Source: Roseimaritima multifibrata
GTDB lineage: Bacteria > Planctomycetota > Planctomycetia > Pirellulales > Pirellulaceae
Direction of reading: 5' to 3'
DNA: 64,000 nucleotides
NCBI RefSeq assembly: GCF_007741495.1
Contig: NZ_CP036262.1
Coordinates: 124,001-188,000, forward strand
In this document: positions 28,017-36,519 of the stretch, piece by piece
How the letters are laid out: every line of letters starts with the position of its first letter
Position numbering within the stretch: the stretch's first letter is position 1
Program-made: the position numbers and the translations under genes
Notes under the pieces: generated by a model
Told to the model about the DNA's origin: nothing
The model's input: the letters and a program-made list of their open reading frames with translations, nothing else
Databases searched by the model: none

Positions 28017-28398
28017 CGTAGGCGTCAAACGGGGCAGGAAATGGTTGCTTTCTCGCAACGTCTGTTGCAAAAACGCAACGGTTGTAGCGATGAATAAACA
28101 GTTCAGGAAAGATAGTGAAAGGTTGTTAGGGGGGCGGTTGCGAAAGTGCCCTTTTTCCCAGGAATTTTATCAATTTAGCTAAAGCATTGAAGCTACATTA
28201 GTTGAGACGCGTGGTAAGCGTTAGTGGCATTTGCACATTCGCTTGCTCGTAACCAAAATAGAACAGCTCGTCAGAGGTAGGAAACCTTCATGCGAAATCT
28301 TTTGATTTCCTTTTCCCTCGGACGTGCTGATGATTCAGACCATCAAGATGATTTCCTTTTCGATTCAGATGATGAAGCACGTAACCGTGAGGCAGGAT
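28017..28398. other. Divergent intergenic region
   Basis: 382 bp between the lipoate ligase-like gene (minus) and the Tyr/Arg repeat gene (plus). It must hold both promoters. A/T-rich stretch around 28165-28200 (TTTTATCAATTTAGCTAAAG). I see no RNA gene or clear operator. Confidence 0.5.
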
Positions 28399-30051
28399 AT
28401 GGAAAAAAGTAGTCACTACCGACAGCTGCTTGGAACCGCCGCGCTGCTGGCAAGCGTTTCCGGCGGCGAATTGCTCGCTCAGGACGCATGCTGCTTTCAG
28501 CCTGCTTACCAGTTGAAGTGCGAAACCGTGATGGAGCCACAAACGGTGGCTCGGTTCCGGCTGGAGTACGAAACCGAAATGGAAGAGAAGGAGATCGTCT
28601 CCTATCGGCCCGTGTTGAAGACTCGCGTCGAACAGCAGACGCATCGAGTCGCTCGCCCGGTCACCAAGACGACCTATCGCGAGGAACGCTACTTCGTTCA
28701 ACGCCCGGTCTTGGAAACCAGTTACCGCGACGAAACGGTCACGCAAACCCGTTATGTCACCGAGACCGCCGAACGGGAAGAACAGGTCACCAGTTATCGA
28801 CCGATCACCGAAACGCAGTACCGTGACCAGTCCTACACCGTCCAGCGCCCGGTCACCGAAACGCAGTACCGCGATCAGTCCTACACCGTCCAACGCCCCG
28901 TCGTTGAAACGCAGATGCAGACCCAGCAGTACACCGCGCTCCGCCCGGTGACTTCTTATCGTCCGCAGACCGTCGATGCTGGCGGTTATGTCGCTCAGCA
29001 AGTCGTCCAGCCCGGTTCCGTTCAATACGGAATGCAGTGGGCTCCAGGGACCGGTTACACACCCGGCCCGTTTGGGATCTTCGCTCGACGAAATCCAGGC
29101 GGCCCCGTTTGGACGCCTCAGGTCACTCCGCCAACCGTCCAGACGCAGTTGGCTTATCGGCCTAACTTCATCACTCAGCAAGTGCCGCAGACCACGTACG
29201 TTCCTGAAGTCGTTCAGCAACAGGTGCCCGTTCAAGTCCAACGCATGCAGACCGAAATCGTTTCACAGAAAGTTCCTGTGGCGGTGACGCGAATGCAGAC
29301 CGAAGTCGTGAACCAAAAGATTCCTGTTCAGATCACCCGGTACGAACCGGTCACCGAAGTTCGCAAGATTCCTTACCAGGTTCAGCGTCCTGTCACCGAA
29401 ACAACCACTCGCAAGGTTCCCGAGCAAAAGTATCGCTGGGTAACTGAAGAGAAGGTTCGCAAGGTGCCCGTGACGACGACCGAAATGGTCTACGAAACAT
29501 CTAGCAAGCCGGTTGAAGTTCAGTACTACGAGAACGAACGAACCGTCCAGCGAATTCAGGTCCCTCGCACCAAGCAGGTTTGGAAACGCGTCGAAGAACA
29601 ACGCATGGTCCCTCGCCAAGTCGTGCAGCGGATTCCATACGGATATGTCGATCCATTTAGTGCTTCGATCGTGCATGGCTACTCATCGTTTGATGATTCC
29701 GTCAGCTCATCGATGATCGTCAATCCTCCCCCACCGCTACCCGTGCCGGATCCAAGTGCCAGTACAGGGGACGCTAGTTCGATGAAGCCGGAAACCAAAC
29801 TGAAGGCTGTTGAAGTGAATCCAAGCGGTTCAGAAGACAGCCCAAGCGATGCCAATGATTCCATTTTTGGCGAAGAAGGGCCCAGCACTCCTTTGGATGA
29901 AGCTGGCGACGGAGAGATGGATCTTGGTTCGCCAGGGGGATCCGCTGCCGATCCTAGCGACGAAGACGAAGTCGAAGTCCCATCGTTGGGTTCGCCTGCC
30001 GTTCATCGGATTCGCTTATTTCGAGCCGATTCTCAGCCTCGCGAAGCCTAA
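28399..30051 (+). CDS. Secreted protein with Tyr/Arg/Gln/Val degenerate repeats
   Basis: About 550 residues. The start at 28399 follows GAGGCAGGAT and leads into a signal peptide (SSHYRQLLGTAALLASVSGGELLAQ); the frame is open from 28324. Two repeat fields follow: near residues 60-190, units like RPVTETQYRDQSYTVQ (two almost identical at 28816-28905), and near residues 270-400, units like VPVAVTRMQTEVVNQKIPV. A Pro-rich break between them contains GPFGIFARRNPGGPVWTPQV. The tail is acidic and disordered. Proteins like this are known from planctomycete genomes with no function; the repeat form suggests a structural or envelope-associated polymer. I do not name a family. It ends with a strong terminator. 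Confidence 0.82.
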   Translation: MEKSSHYRQLLGTAALLASVSGGELLAQDACCFQPAYQLKCETVMEPQTVARFRLEYETEMEEKEIVSYRPVLKTRVEQQTHRVARPVTKTTYREERYFVQRPVLETSYRDETVTQTRYVTETAEREEQVTSYRPITETQYRDQSYTVQRPVTETQYRDQSYTVQRPVVETQMQTQQYTALRPVTSYRPQTVDAGGYVAQQVVQPGSVQYGMQWAPGTGYTPGPFGIFARRNPGGPVWTPQVTPPTVQTQLAYRPNFITQQVPQTTYVPEVVQQQVPVQVQRMQTEIVSQKVPVAVTRMQTEVVNQKIPVQITRYEPVTEVRKIPYQVQRPVTETTTRKVPEQKYRWVTEEKVRKVPVTTTEMVYETSSKPVEVQYYENERTVQRIQVPRTKQVWKRVEEQRMVPRQVVQRIPYGYVDPFSASIVHGYSSFDDSVSSSMIVNPPPPLPVPDPSASTGDASSMKPETKLKAVEVNPSGSEDSPSDANDSIFGEEGPSTPLDEAGDGEMDLGSPGGSAADPSDEDEVEVPSLGSPAVHRIRLFRADSQPREA

Positions 30052-30121
30052 TCGGATCATGGTTCGCAGGCGTCCGAAAACGCTTGCATGTTGCATGATT
30101 CTCATTCTTTCGTAACACTGC

Positions 30122-30184
30122 CAAAGGGCTTGTGAACGACGTCTAAAATTTCTAGACGTCTGCCACAAGCCCTTTGTTCTTTTT
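30122..30184 (+). terminator. Terminator after the repeat protein
   Basis: Long two-part stem: CAAAGGGCTTGTG pairs with CACAAGCCCTTTG, and within it GACGTCTA with TAGACGTC around AAATTTC, then TTCTTTTT. About 70 nt after the stop. Confidence 0.85.
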
Positions 30185-30208
30185 GACGTTACTGTTTGCG
30201 AGTTTCCG

Positions 30209-30553
30209 ATGACCAACGAATCAGAATTGCCGATCGAAATCGATGTCCAGGAAGTCCAGCGGCTCCGCGATGCAGGCGAAGCTTTCCTGTTGCTGGATGT
30301 CCGCGAACAGGATGAGTACGCAACGGCTAGGATCGAAGGGGCCGTCCTGCTGCCGCTAAGCGAACTGCAAGAGCGAGCCAAGGAATTGCAGGAACGCCAG
30401 GCCGAGCGTGTCATCGTCCACTGTCACCACGGCGGCCGAAGCCTGCGAGTCGTTTCGGTGCTGCGTCAAAGCGGTTTCAAGCAAGCACAAAACATGACTG
30501 GCGGCATCGAGCAATGGAGCCAAGAAATCGACTCCACCGTCCCACGCTACTAG
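30209..30553 (+). CDS. Rhodanese-like sulfurtransferase
   Basis: 114 residues, single rhodanese domain: EAFLLLDVREQDEYATARIEGAVLLPL at the front, active-site Cys in IVHCHHGGRSLRV, and NMTGGIEQWSQEID at the end. It transfers sulfane sulfur from a donor to an acceptor through a persulfide on this Cys. The loop HCHHGGRS is of the short type seen in GlpE/PspE-like proteins. No signal peptide, so cytoplasmic. No operon partner. Confidence 0.93.
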   Translation: MTNESELPIEIDVQEVQRLRDAGEAFLLLDVREQDEYATARIEGAVLLPLSELQERAKELQERQAERVIVHCHHGGRSLRVVSVLRQSGFKQAQNMTGGIEQWSQEIDSTVPRY

Positions 30554-30608
30554 CTGCCGCATTGTCGCCTTTCGCGCCGCGAACATCAATTGTTTTGAAG
30601 TGATTTTT

Positions 30609-30634
30609 AGCGGAACGGCGCGAGCCGTCCGGCC
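30609..30634. repeat. REP-like element (family B), copy
   Basis: AGCGGAACGGCGCGAGCCGT then CCGGCC, as at 17096. The remaining part of the spacer to 30884 includes GGCAGCTACCCGCC, shared with 16797, and no visible gene. Confidence 0.78.
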
Positions 30635-30884
30635 TCGCGTCGTCGGACCATTCTCACCGTTTCGCGACAATTGAGACCGCGCAGGGGTACAATCGGCGTT
30701 CCCCGCGAAAGTGGCGTCTTCAGTAGCATACCTGCCAGCCAGCCAAGCCGATCCTGGCAGCCCCTAAGCCTATAAACGCGACGTCAAACCCCACTTCTGG
30801 GCATGCTCCGGCGGGTTCATAACCGGCAGCTACCCGCCGCAAGACTGTCGTCCTTTCCCCAAAAAACGCAACGCATCCAAGCCC

Positions 30885-31541
30885 ATGGCCCAGAAGAAGC
30901 CCAAATTCTACGTCGTCTGGCAAGGCCGGTCCCCGGGCGTCTATGCGACTTGGGATGCATGTCAGAATCAGATCAGTGGTTTTTCCGGGGCCAAGTACAA
31001 ATCTTTTCCATCCCGTTCGGCCGCCGAAACCGCATTCAAGCAGGCAGCCGACCAGCACTGGGGTAAAGGCGGATCAAGTCGGTCCAAGAAATCGACCCCG
31101 GTCGTCGATTCGGACGATCTGGAGGGGATGGGGGTCGACATGACGGCCTGGGCCGTCGACGCCGCCTGCAAGGGGAATCCGGGCGAGCTGGAATACCAGG
31201 GCGTCGATTTGGCTTCGGGAATCAACCTGTTTCACAAAGGGCCCTACGAAGAGGGGACGGTGAATATCGGCGAATTCCTAGCGATTGTGCATGCTTTGGC
31301 GCTCCTGGATCACGCGGGGCACTCGCACACCGCCATTTACTCCGATTCGCGGATCGGGATCAGCTGGGTCAAGCAGAAGAAGTGCAAAACCAAGCTGCCC
31401 CGGTCGCCAATCAATGCGGGGTTGTTTCGGTTGGTTGATCGAGCCGAAAAGTGGTTGGAATCGCACAAATTTCAAAACCGGATATTGAAATGGGAAACCA
31501 AGCACTGGGGAGAAATCCCCGCCGATTTCGGCCGCAAGTAA
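30885..31541 (+). CDS. rnhA: Viroplasmin-domain ribonuclease H
   Basis: 218 residues. The N-terminal viroplasmin/RNH1 domain (KFYVVWQGRSPGVYATWDACQNQISGFSGAKYKSFPS) binds RNA-DNA hybrid in eukaryotic-type RNase H1. A spacer leads to the RNase H fold (AWAVDAACKGNPGELEYQGVDL with the first catalytic Asp, NIGEFLAIVHALALLDH with Glu, IYSDSRIGISWVKQKK with Asp, and a late NRILKWETKHWGE replacing the usual His/Asp end). It removes RNA from RNA-DNA hybrids. This two-domain form is found in various bacteria besides eukaryotes. It is the last chromosomal gene before the tRNA used by the integrated element. Confidence 0.92.
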   Translation: MAQKKPKFYVVWQGRSPGVYATWDACQNQISGFSGAKYKSFPSRSAAETAFKQAADQHWGKGGSSRSKKSTPVVDSDDLEGMGVDMTAWAVDAACKGNPGELEYQGVDLASGINLFHKGPYEEGTVNIGEFLAIVHALALLDHAGHSHTAIYSDSRIGISWVKQKKCKTKLPRSPINAGLFRLVDRAEKWLESHKFQNRILKWETKHWGEIPADFGRK

Positions 31542-31557
31542 GTCTCCCCTGCCCTAC

Positions 31558-31586
31558 TTGTCAAACTTTCCAACGATGATTAACTT
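31558..31586 (+). promoter_or_regulatory. Probable sigma-70-type promoter of tRNA-Leu
   Basis: TTGTCA (31558-31563), 17-nt spacing, TAACTT (31581-31586), placed 14 nt before the tRNA. A match by eye only. Confidence 0.45.
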
Positions 31587-31599
31587 TTCAGGCTAACCT

Positions 31600-31683
31600 G
31601 CGGATGTGGCGGAATTGGCAGACGCGCTAGATTCAGGTTCTAGTGCCCGCAAGGGCGTGGAGGTTCAAGTCCTCTCATCCGCA
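31600..31683 (+). tRNA. tRNA-Leu (anticodon CAG)
   Basis: Acceptor stem GCGGATG (31600-31606) pairs with CATCCGC (31676-31682). The anticodon arm CTAGA-TTCAGGT-TCTAG puts CAG at 31634-31636. A long variable arm (GCCCGCAAGGGC) marks a class II tRNA, and the T arm reads GGAGGTTCAAGTCCTC. No encoded CCA. The 3' half faces the integrase gene. Confidence 0.96.
31660..31683 (+). other. Probable attachment site (attL/attB core) of the integrated element
   Basis: The 3' end of the tRNA gene (T arm and acceptor strand) is the usual target of tyrosine integrases, and the integrase starts 120 nt further. The other copy of this sequence should mark the right end but is not in the window, so core length is not determined. 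Confidence 0.6.
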
Positions 31684-31693
31684 CTAGTCTTTT

Positions 31694-31729
31694 AAAGGGT
31701 TCAGCGTAATATTCGTTGAACCCTTTTTC
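31694..31729 (+). terminator. Terminator after tRNA-Leu
   Basis: AAAGGGTTCAGCG (31694-31706) pairs with CGTTGAACCCTTT (one G-T), loop TAATATT, then TTTCTTT. Confidence 0.82.
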
Positions 31730-31802
31730 TTTGGGTTCCCAGAAAAGCGACCAAAACGCGACCAGCGTGGAGGTCGCGTGTCTTTAGCAGGGGAGCCACC
31801 TC

Positions 31803-33035
31803 ATGGCAGGTTTGGAAGTCCGAAATGGCCGTTATAACCTCATCCTTCGGTTCGGCGGCAAACGCTTCGTGCGGTCGCTGAAAACCAGCGACGAAGACGA
31901 AGCGACGTCGAAAAGGCTCCGTGTCGAGGAGAACATCAAATTGGTCGAATCGGGCCGCTTGACGATTCCAGACAATTCGGACGTCGTCACGTTTCTGCTG
32001 TCCGACGGAAAGCTAGACAGAAAGCCCGTCGTAAAAGGATCGTTGACCATTCCGCAGCTGTTCAAAGAGTTTTGGGAGGCCCTGCCAGTCGACAGCCTCG
32101 AAGGTTCGACGATGGACATGATGAAAATCCATCAGCGTCACGTCGAAAGCGTCCTCGGTAGGCGGTTGATCGCTCAGGACCTCACTCACGACGATTTGCA
32201 GAAGTACGTCACGAAACGTGCTGCAGTAAAGACTTACAAAGGGACGACGATCAGCGGGGGCACGATCAAGAAGGAAATCGTTACGTTCAACTCGGTCTGG
32301 CGATGGGGCGTTAATACCGGCAAGTTGCACGGCGAATTTCCCAAAAGCAACCTCCGCTACCCAAAATCCAAAGAACTGCCCGTCTTTCAGACTTGGCAAG
32401 AAATCGAACGCCAAGTAGCGGCGGGAGCGTCAGCCGGGATCTGGGACGCCCTCTATCTGAGTCTGGACGAAATCACCCATTTGCTGGACCACGTTAAAGA
32501 AATCGCAAATCTGCCATTTCTCTATCCGATGTTCACATTCGCCGCATACACGGGCGCTCGCCGCTCGGAACTGCTACGGTCGCAACTGTCGGACATCAAT
32601 CTGCAAGGCGGGGTCATCACTATTCGAGAGAAGAAGCGAGTAAAGGGCAAGACGAGTACTCGCCGCGTGCCGCTCGCCACGCCTCTCAAAGCGGTATTAA
32701 CCAATTGGTTAAGCGAGCACCCTGGTTCTCCGTTTACATTCTGTCATCCCGACCCGATCCTGGGGTCACACCGCAAAACTCGAGACGATGAGAACCAACT
32801 AACCAGAGACCAGGCGTCTCACCACTTCAAGCAGGTATTGCAGAATAGCCCTTGGTCGGTGATCAAAGGCTGGCACTGTCTCCGTCACAGCTTCATTTCA
32901 AACTGTGCCAGCAAAGGGATTGACCAACGCATGATCGACGAATGGGTTGGGCACAGCACAGAAGCCATGCGTCGCCGCTACCGGCATTTATTCCCCGCAA
33001 GTCAAAGCCAAGCCATGAAATCCCTGTTCGCTTGA
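31803..33035 (+). CDS. int: Tyrosine integrase of the element
   Basis: 410 residues. The N-terminus is a small beta domain (GRYNLILRFGGKRFVRSLKTSDE) as in Arm-binding regions of integrases, then a SAM-like core-binding region (LPVDSLEGSTMDMMKIHQRHVESVLG), then the catalytic domain: Arg in TGARRSEL, Lys-containing KKRVKGKTSTRRVPL, H358-xx-R361 (HCLRHSF), H384 (GHS) and nucleophile Y393 (RRRYRHL). All catalytic residues are present, so it is likely active. Position right next to the tRNA-Leu 3' end shows that it inserted the element there. No excisionase is next to it; the HTH protein at 41794 could serve. Confidence 0.93.
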   Translation: MAGLEVRNGRYNLILRFGGKRFVRSLKTSDEDEATSKRLRVEENIKLVESGRLTIPDNSDVVTFLLSDGKLDRKPVVKGSLTIPQLFKEFWEALPVDSLEGSTMDMMKIHQRHVESVLGRRLIAQDLTHDDLQKYVTKRAAVKTYKGTTISGGTIKKEIVTFNSVWRWGVNTGKLHGEFPKSNLRYPKSKELPVFQTWQEIERQVAAGASAGIWDALYLSLDEITHLLDHVKEIANLPFLYPMFTFAAYTGARRSELLRSQLSDINLQGGVITIREKKRVKGKTSTRRVPLATPLKAVLTNWLSEHPGSPFTFCHPDPILGSHRKTRDDENQLTRDQASHHFKQVLQNSPWSVIKGWHCLRHSFISNCASKGIDQRMIDEWVGHSTEAMRRRYRHLFPASQSQAMKSLFA

Positions 33036-33184
33036 ATCGACGTCATAGTTTGGCATCTTACGTGCCAATAGGCGTAGGGTATCGTGTAGCGTGGCGATTG
33101 TAGCGAAAAAGAGGAAACTGACATTGCCTGTCGACCGCATTCTGAGCAATCCGAATGAATTGCACTTACCGGCAAGAGGCAAGG

Positions 33185-34727
33185 CTCCGGTGTCGGCCAC
33201 GAATGGCACGTAGATTATTCCTAAGCCCTTTTTGGGAAACGATATATACGAAAAGAGCCTCACTTGCTTAGATGGAGTTACCACACACCCATCACCGGCA
33301 AGGAGGCCATGAACGTGAGCAGTTTGAACAATGCACGGTTTCGGCGACAGATCAGTTTTTTAAGGCGACAATTCTTACAGGACGGAGAATCTGCGTTCGC
33401 GAATATTCTCGCTGACAGTTGCATCGCTGAAGCTTTGAGAGCGAATGACGTCCAGTGGAGGGATCGAATCTTCTCACCAATGGTGACGCTTTGGGTATTC
33501 TTGATTCAGGTTCTTAGCGCGGATCACTCTTGCCGCGCTGCGGTTGCTCGATTGGTTGCTCACCGCGTTTCACAGGGAAAGCCTTCGTGCTCTGCTGAAA
33601 CTGGTGCCTATTGCCAAGCGAGAAAACGGATTCCGGAGAAGTTCTTCGCGGACGTTGTCAGGAAGACAGGACATGCAACGGTGGAGGCCGCTGACACCGC
33701 ATGGCGATGGAAAGAACGCCGAGTCCTAATGTTCGATGGAACGACCGTGACCATGCCCGATACAGCAGAAAACCAAAGCGATTATCCACAGAACTCCGCG
33801 CAAAAGCCAGGCCTTGGGTTTCCCATCGCACGCATCGCCGCTCTGCTCTCGCTTTCCTGCGGAGCTGTTCTGGATCTGCGGATTTGCAAATATGCGGGCA
33901 AGGGTCAAAGTGAACTAGGGATGCTACGACAGTTGATGGGTGTCTTTAGCAAAGGTGATGTCTTACTCGCGGATCGACTCATGTGTTCTTGGCGAGAAAT
34001 AGCCATGCTCAAAGCAAGGAGTGTTGACTCTGTGACTCGCCTTTCGGCAAAGCGAACTGCGGACTTCCGCTGCGGCAGACGCATTGGCAAGGATGACCAC
34101 ATCGTTAGATGGCCCAAACCTGTGCTCCGTGCAACCGATCCAGAGACAGATTGTTCGCTTCCGGATTTCTTGGAGATTCGTGAAACGCGTGTGCGTGTTG
34201 AGCAGGCGGGTTTCTGCACGGTTTGCATCATCATCGTGACAACGTTGCTAGATTCCGATGAAATCACCAAAGATGGAACAACGAACTGGATCTAAGATCC
34301 TTAAAAGAAACCATGCAGATGGATGAATTGCGATGCAAAACACCAGAACTGGTGCGTAAAGAGATCTGGACGCACGTTCTGGCGTACAACTTAATTCGAG
34401 CAGCGATCGCACAGGCCGCCGTCGCACACCGAATTGAACCGAGATCAATCAGTTTTAAAGGAGCCATTCAAGCAATCGAAGCATTTCGCCCTCTGATCGC
34501 ATTTCAAGGTCACCAGACCGCAAAACAACTTTCGACGATTTACAGTCATATCCTTAACGCTCTCGTCGTGCATCGGGTCGCGGACCGGCCAGACAGATTC
34601 GAGCCGCGGAGAAGGAAACGGCGAAACGACAGATATGATCTGTTAACAAAGCCAAGAGACGCAATGAAACGCGAAATCCAGAAACAACTCATACGTAACT
34701 AAGTGCCATTCGTGTCGGCCACCGGAG
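33185..34727 (+). mobile_element. IS4-family insertion sequence, decayed
   Basis: Imperfect terminal inverted repeats of about 25 bp: CTCCGGTGTCGGCCACGAAT.. (33185-33209) and its partner ..ATTCGTGTCGGCCACCGGAG (34703-34727), enclosing one broken transposase gene. A target duplication could not be made out. Within the preceding 33036-33184 spacer nothing else is seen. Confidence 0.7.
33309..34702 (+). pseudogene. IS4-family transposase, broken by a small deletion
   Basis: Frame 1 (33309 to the stop at 34293-34295) carries the first DDE Asp (RVLMFDGTTVTMPDT) and the second (GDVLLADRLMCSW). Frame 2 continues to 34702 with the IS4 signature RWNNELDLRSLKETMQMDEL (R-3-E-6-K) and RKEIWTHVLAYNLIRA. 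The two parts meet near 34262-34270, where the preceding Tyr of the Y-2-R-3-E-6-K motif is missing. The sequence ATCACCAAAGATGG suggests that a piece between two short repeats was lost. The copy can therefore not make an intact transposase unless the frames are joined by recoding, which the missing Tyr argues against. An AGGAGG precedes the start region. Confidence 0.82.
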
Positions 34728-35383
34728 CAAGTTGGCAAGGCATGAGAACGCGCGTCAGTGTGATTCAATGCAGAAGATCGCAATTACGTCGCGATGCTTC
34801 AGGCAAATGCCCCGTTTGCTTCCTCCCCTTTGTGCAGCAAAACCACATCAAAGGTTTGCCGGCCGGCCCGCGCATCTTTCCAATTCGTCCACCTATATTC
34901 AATATTTGGGGTCGCATGGATCGCAGTGTTTCGGGACTCCCCTCTGTCCAAGGCTTCGTTCTTGCTCCACCGTCGTGACACCTTGTCGCCATCCGCTCAT
35001 GCTTAGCGGCATTTTCGCCAATCGCTTTCTCAGGCATTATCGCCTACGGTCGCTGCGACGTGACACTTAGGATTGCGTTGGAAGCGAATGGAGACTCATT
35101 TGCCGCGGCATCTTGGAACATTGACCGAAATATCGGAGGCGTGGAGACGTCTTTCCATTCGGCAATGGTGTTAGCGCCGACGGTGTTAACCCACCTTTGC
35201 TAAAGTGACGTTTGCGTTACTGTCAGTTTGGCCCTAGGCCAACCACCGATGACGAAAATCACGGCAATTGACAAATCATCTTGTTTGGCCTTTGATATGC
35301 AGACTCCCCATCCAGCCATCAGAAAACCAACGCTGATGCTCGCCGAAAACGGATTTTGATTGACCTAACGTGTCAACCAAACA
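34728..35383. other. Spacer between IS4 remnant and CBASS; no supported gene
   Basis: 656 bp. A 90-codon minus-strand frame (34765-35037) has no family I recognise and no ribosome site I trust. Small symmetric TTGGCC-CTA-GGCCAA at 35228-35242 lies about 140 nt before the CBASS start and could be an operator. The CBASS promoter must lie in the last part of this region. Confidence 0.45.
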
Positions 35384-36499
35384 ATGGAAACTTCTGAAAT
35401 GAATCTAAACGGCCAACCAGAACAACAAACCACGAAACCTTTGCGGGTATTGAGCCTAGATGGTGGCGGGATGCGTGGAATCTATTCAGCTGCGTACTTA
35501 TCGCGATTGAACGATCGTTTTGCACAGGTACACAAAACATCCAAACTCATTGACTTGGGCAAGCGTTTTGACTTGATAGTGGGCACCAGTACCGGCGCGC
35601 TAATCGGTTGTGGTTTGGCGAAAGGCGTTCCCTTGAGTGAGATCGTTGCTCTGTACCGAAACAACGGAAGCAATATTTTTCGTCGGTCAATTCCTAAAAC
35701 GATGTTCGGCGTTCCTCTGGACATTTTGAAACGCGGTAAAGCCCTAGCCGTGGGCGAAAAATCGCTGCGAGAGGCGTTGCAACTCTGCCTCGGCAATACG
35801 ACTCTTGCGGAGATATATCGTGACCGAAATATTGCGATGGCGATTCCTGCGGTAGAAATGGGCCGCCACGGTTCTTGGGTCTTTAAGACAGCGCACCTAA
35901 ATGGTTCAAATCATCGCGATGATGACTACTCGCTCGTTGATGTCTGCATGGCAACCAGTGCAGCCCCTCTCTACCGATCGCTAGCCCGCATTCCAGTACC
36001 AGACTCAGGTCAAACTCGTGCATACAACTATTTTGCTGATGGTGGCCTTTGGGCGAATAACCCGGTGCTTGTCGGACTAATCGACTCGCTTGGCATGGCA
36101 TCCGAGGGACAAGAAATCCAAATCTATAGTTTGGGGACATGCTCAAGACCAACTGGCGAGAATCTGCGCCCGTCGGATGTGAATCGAGGCCTAGTTGGCT
36201 GGCGGTTCGGTGCTGATGCTGCCGCTTTGTCGATCGACGCACAGGAAATGGCGTACGACTACATGGCAAGGATGTTGACTAAGCACGTAAAGAATACGTG
36301 CACTATCGTCCGTTTTCCATTCGACGATGTGCCCGCCCACATGATGGACTATTTGGGACTCGATGACACGCGTGAAGAGTCAATGGATGAACTCGTTCGA
36401 CAAGCGCACTCAGATGCGGATTTCACTAACAGTAAGTGTGCAAAGCCGGAGGACACAGACGGACGGCTGATCGCTTCACTATTTAAACCAGAAGAATAG
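35384..36499 (+). CDS. capV: CBASS effector, patatin-like phospholipase CapV
   Basis: 371 residues. Patatin fold elements in order: oxyanion hole DGGGMRG (residues 26-32), nucleophile Ser69 in GTSTG (67-71), and catalytic Asp219 in DGG (219-221) followed by LWANNP. No signal peptide or membrane segment. In CBASS, CapV-type enzymes are silent until they bind the cyclic dinucleotide made by the neighbouring CD-NTase, and then hydrolyse membrane phospholipids, killing the infected cell before phage release. It is the first gene of the operon, 20 nt before the CD-NTase. ATG 35399 is an alternative start. The C-terminal 120 residues probably hold the nucleotide-sensing face. Confidence 0.93.
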   Translation: METSEMNLNGQPEQQTTKPLRVLSLDGGGMRGIYSAAYLSRLNDRFAQVHKTSKLIDLGKRFDLIVGTSTGALIGCGLAKGVPLSEIVALYRNNGSNIFRRSIPKTMFGVPLDILKRGKALAVGEKSLREALQLCLGNTTLAEIYRDRNIAMAIPAVEMGRHGSWVFKTAHLNGSNHRDDDYSLVDVCMATSAAPLYRSLARIPVPDSGQTRAYNYFADGGLWANNPVLVGLIDSLGMASEGQEIQIYSLGTCSRPTGENLRPSDVNRGLVGWRFGADAAALSIDAQEMAYDYMARMLTKHVKNTCTIVRFPFDDVPAHMMDYLGLDDTREESMDELVRQAHSDADFTNSKCAKPEDTDGRLIASLFKPEE

Positions 36500-36519
36500 A
36501 TTACTTGCGAGGAAACTAA

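Noticed and set aside
28288-29241. 317-residue minus-strand frame rich in GDRALDGVGL repeats
   Set aside because: It is the complement of the repeat field of the secreted Tyr/Arg protein, which has signal peptide, ribosome site and terminator.
34765-35037. 90-residue minus-strand frame upstream of CBASS
   Set aside because: No ribosome site, no family, and several frames are open here; composition resembles intergenic repeat DNA.
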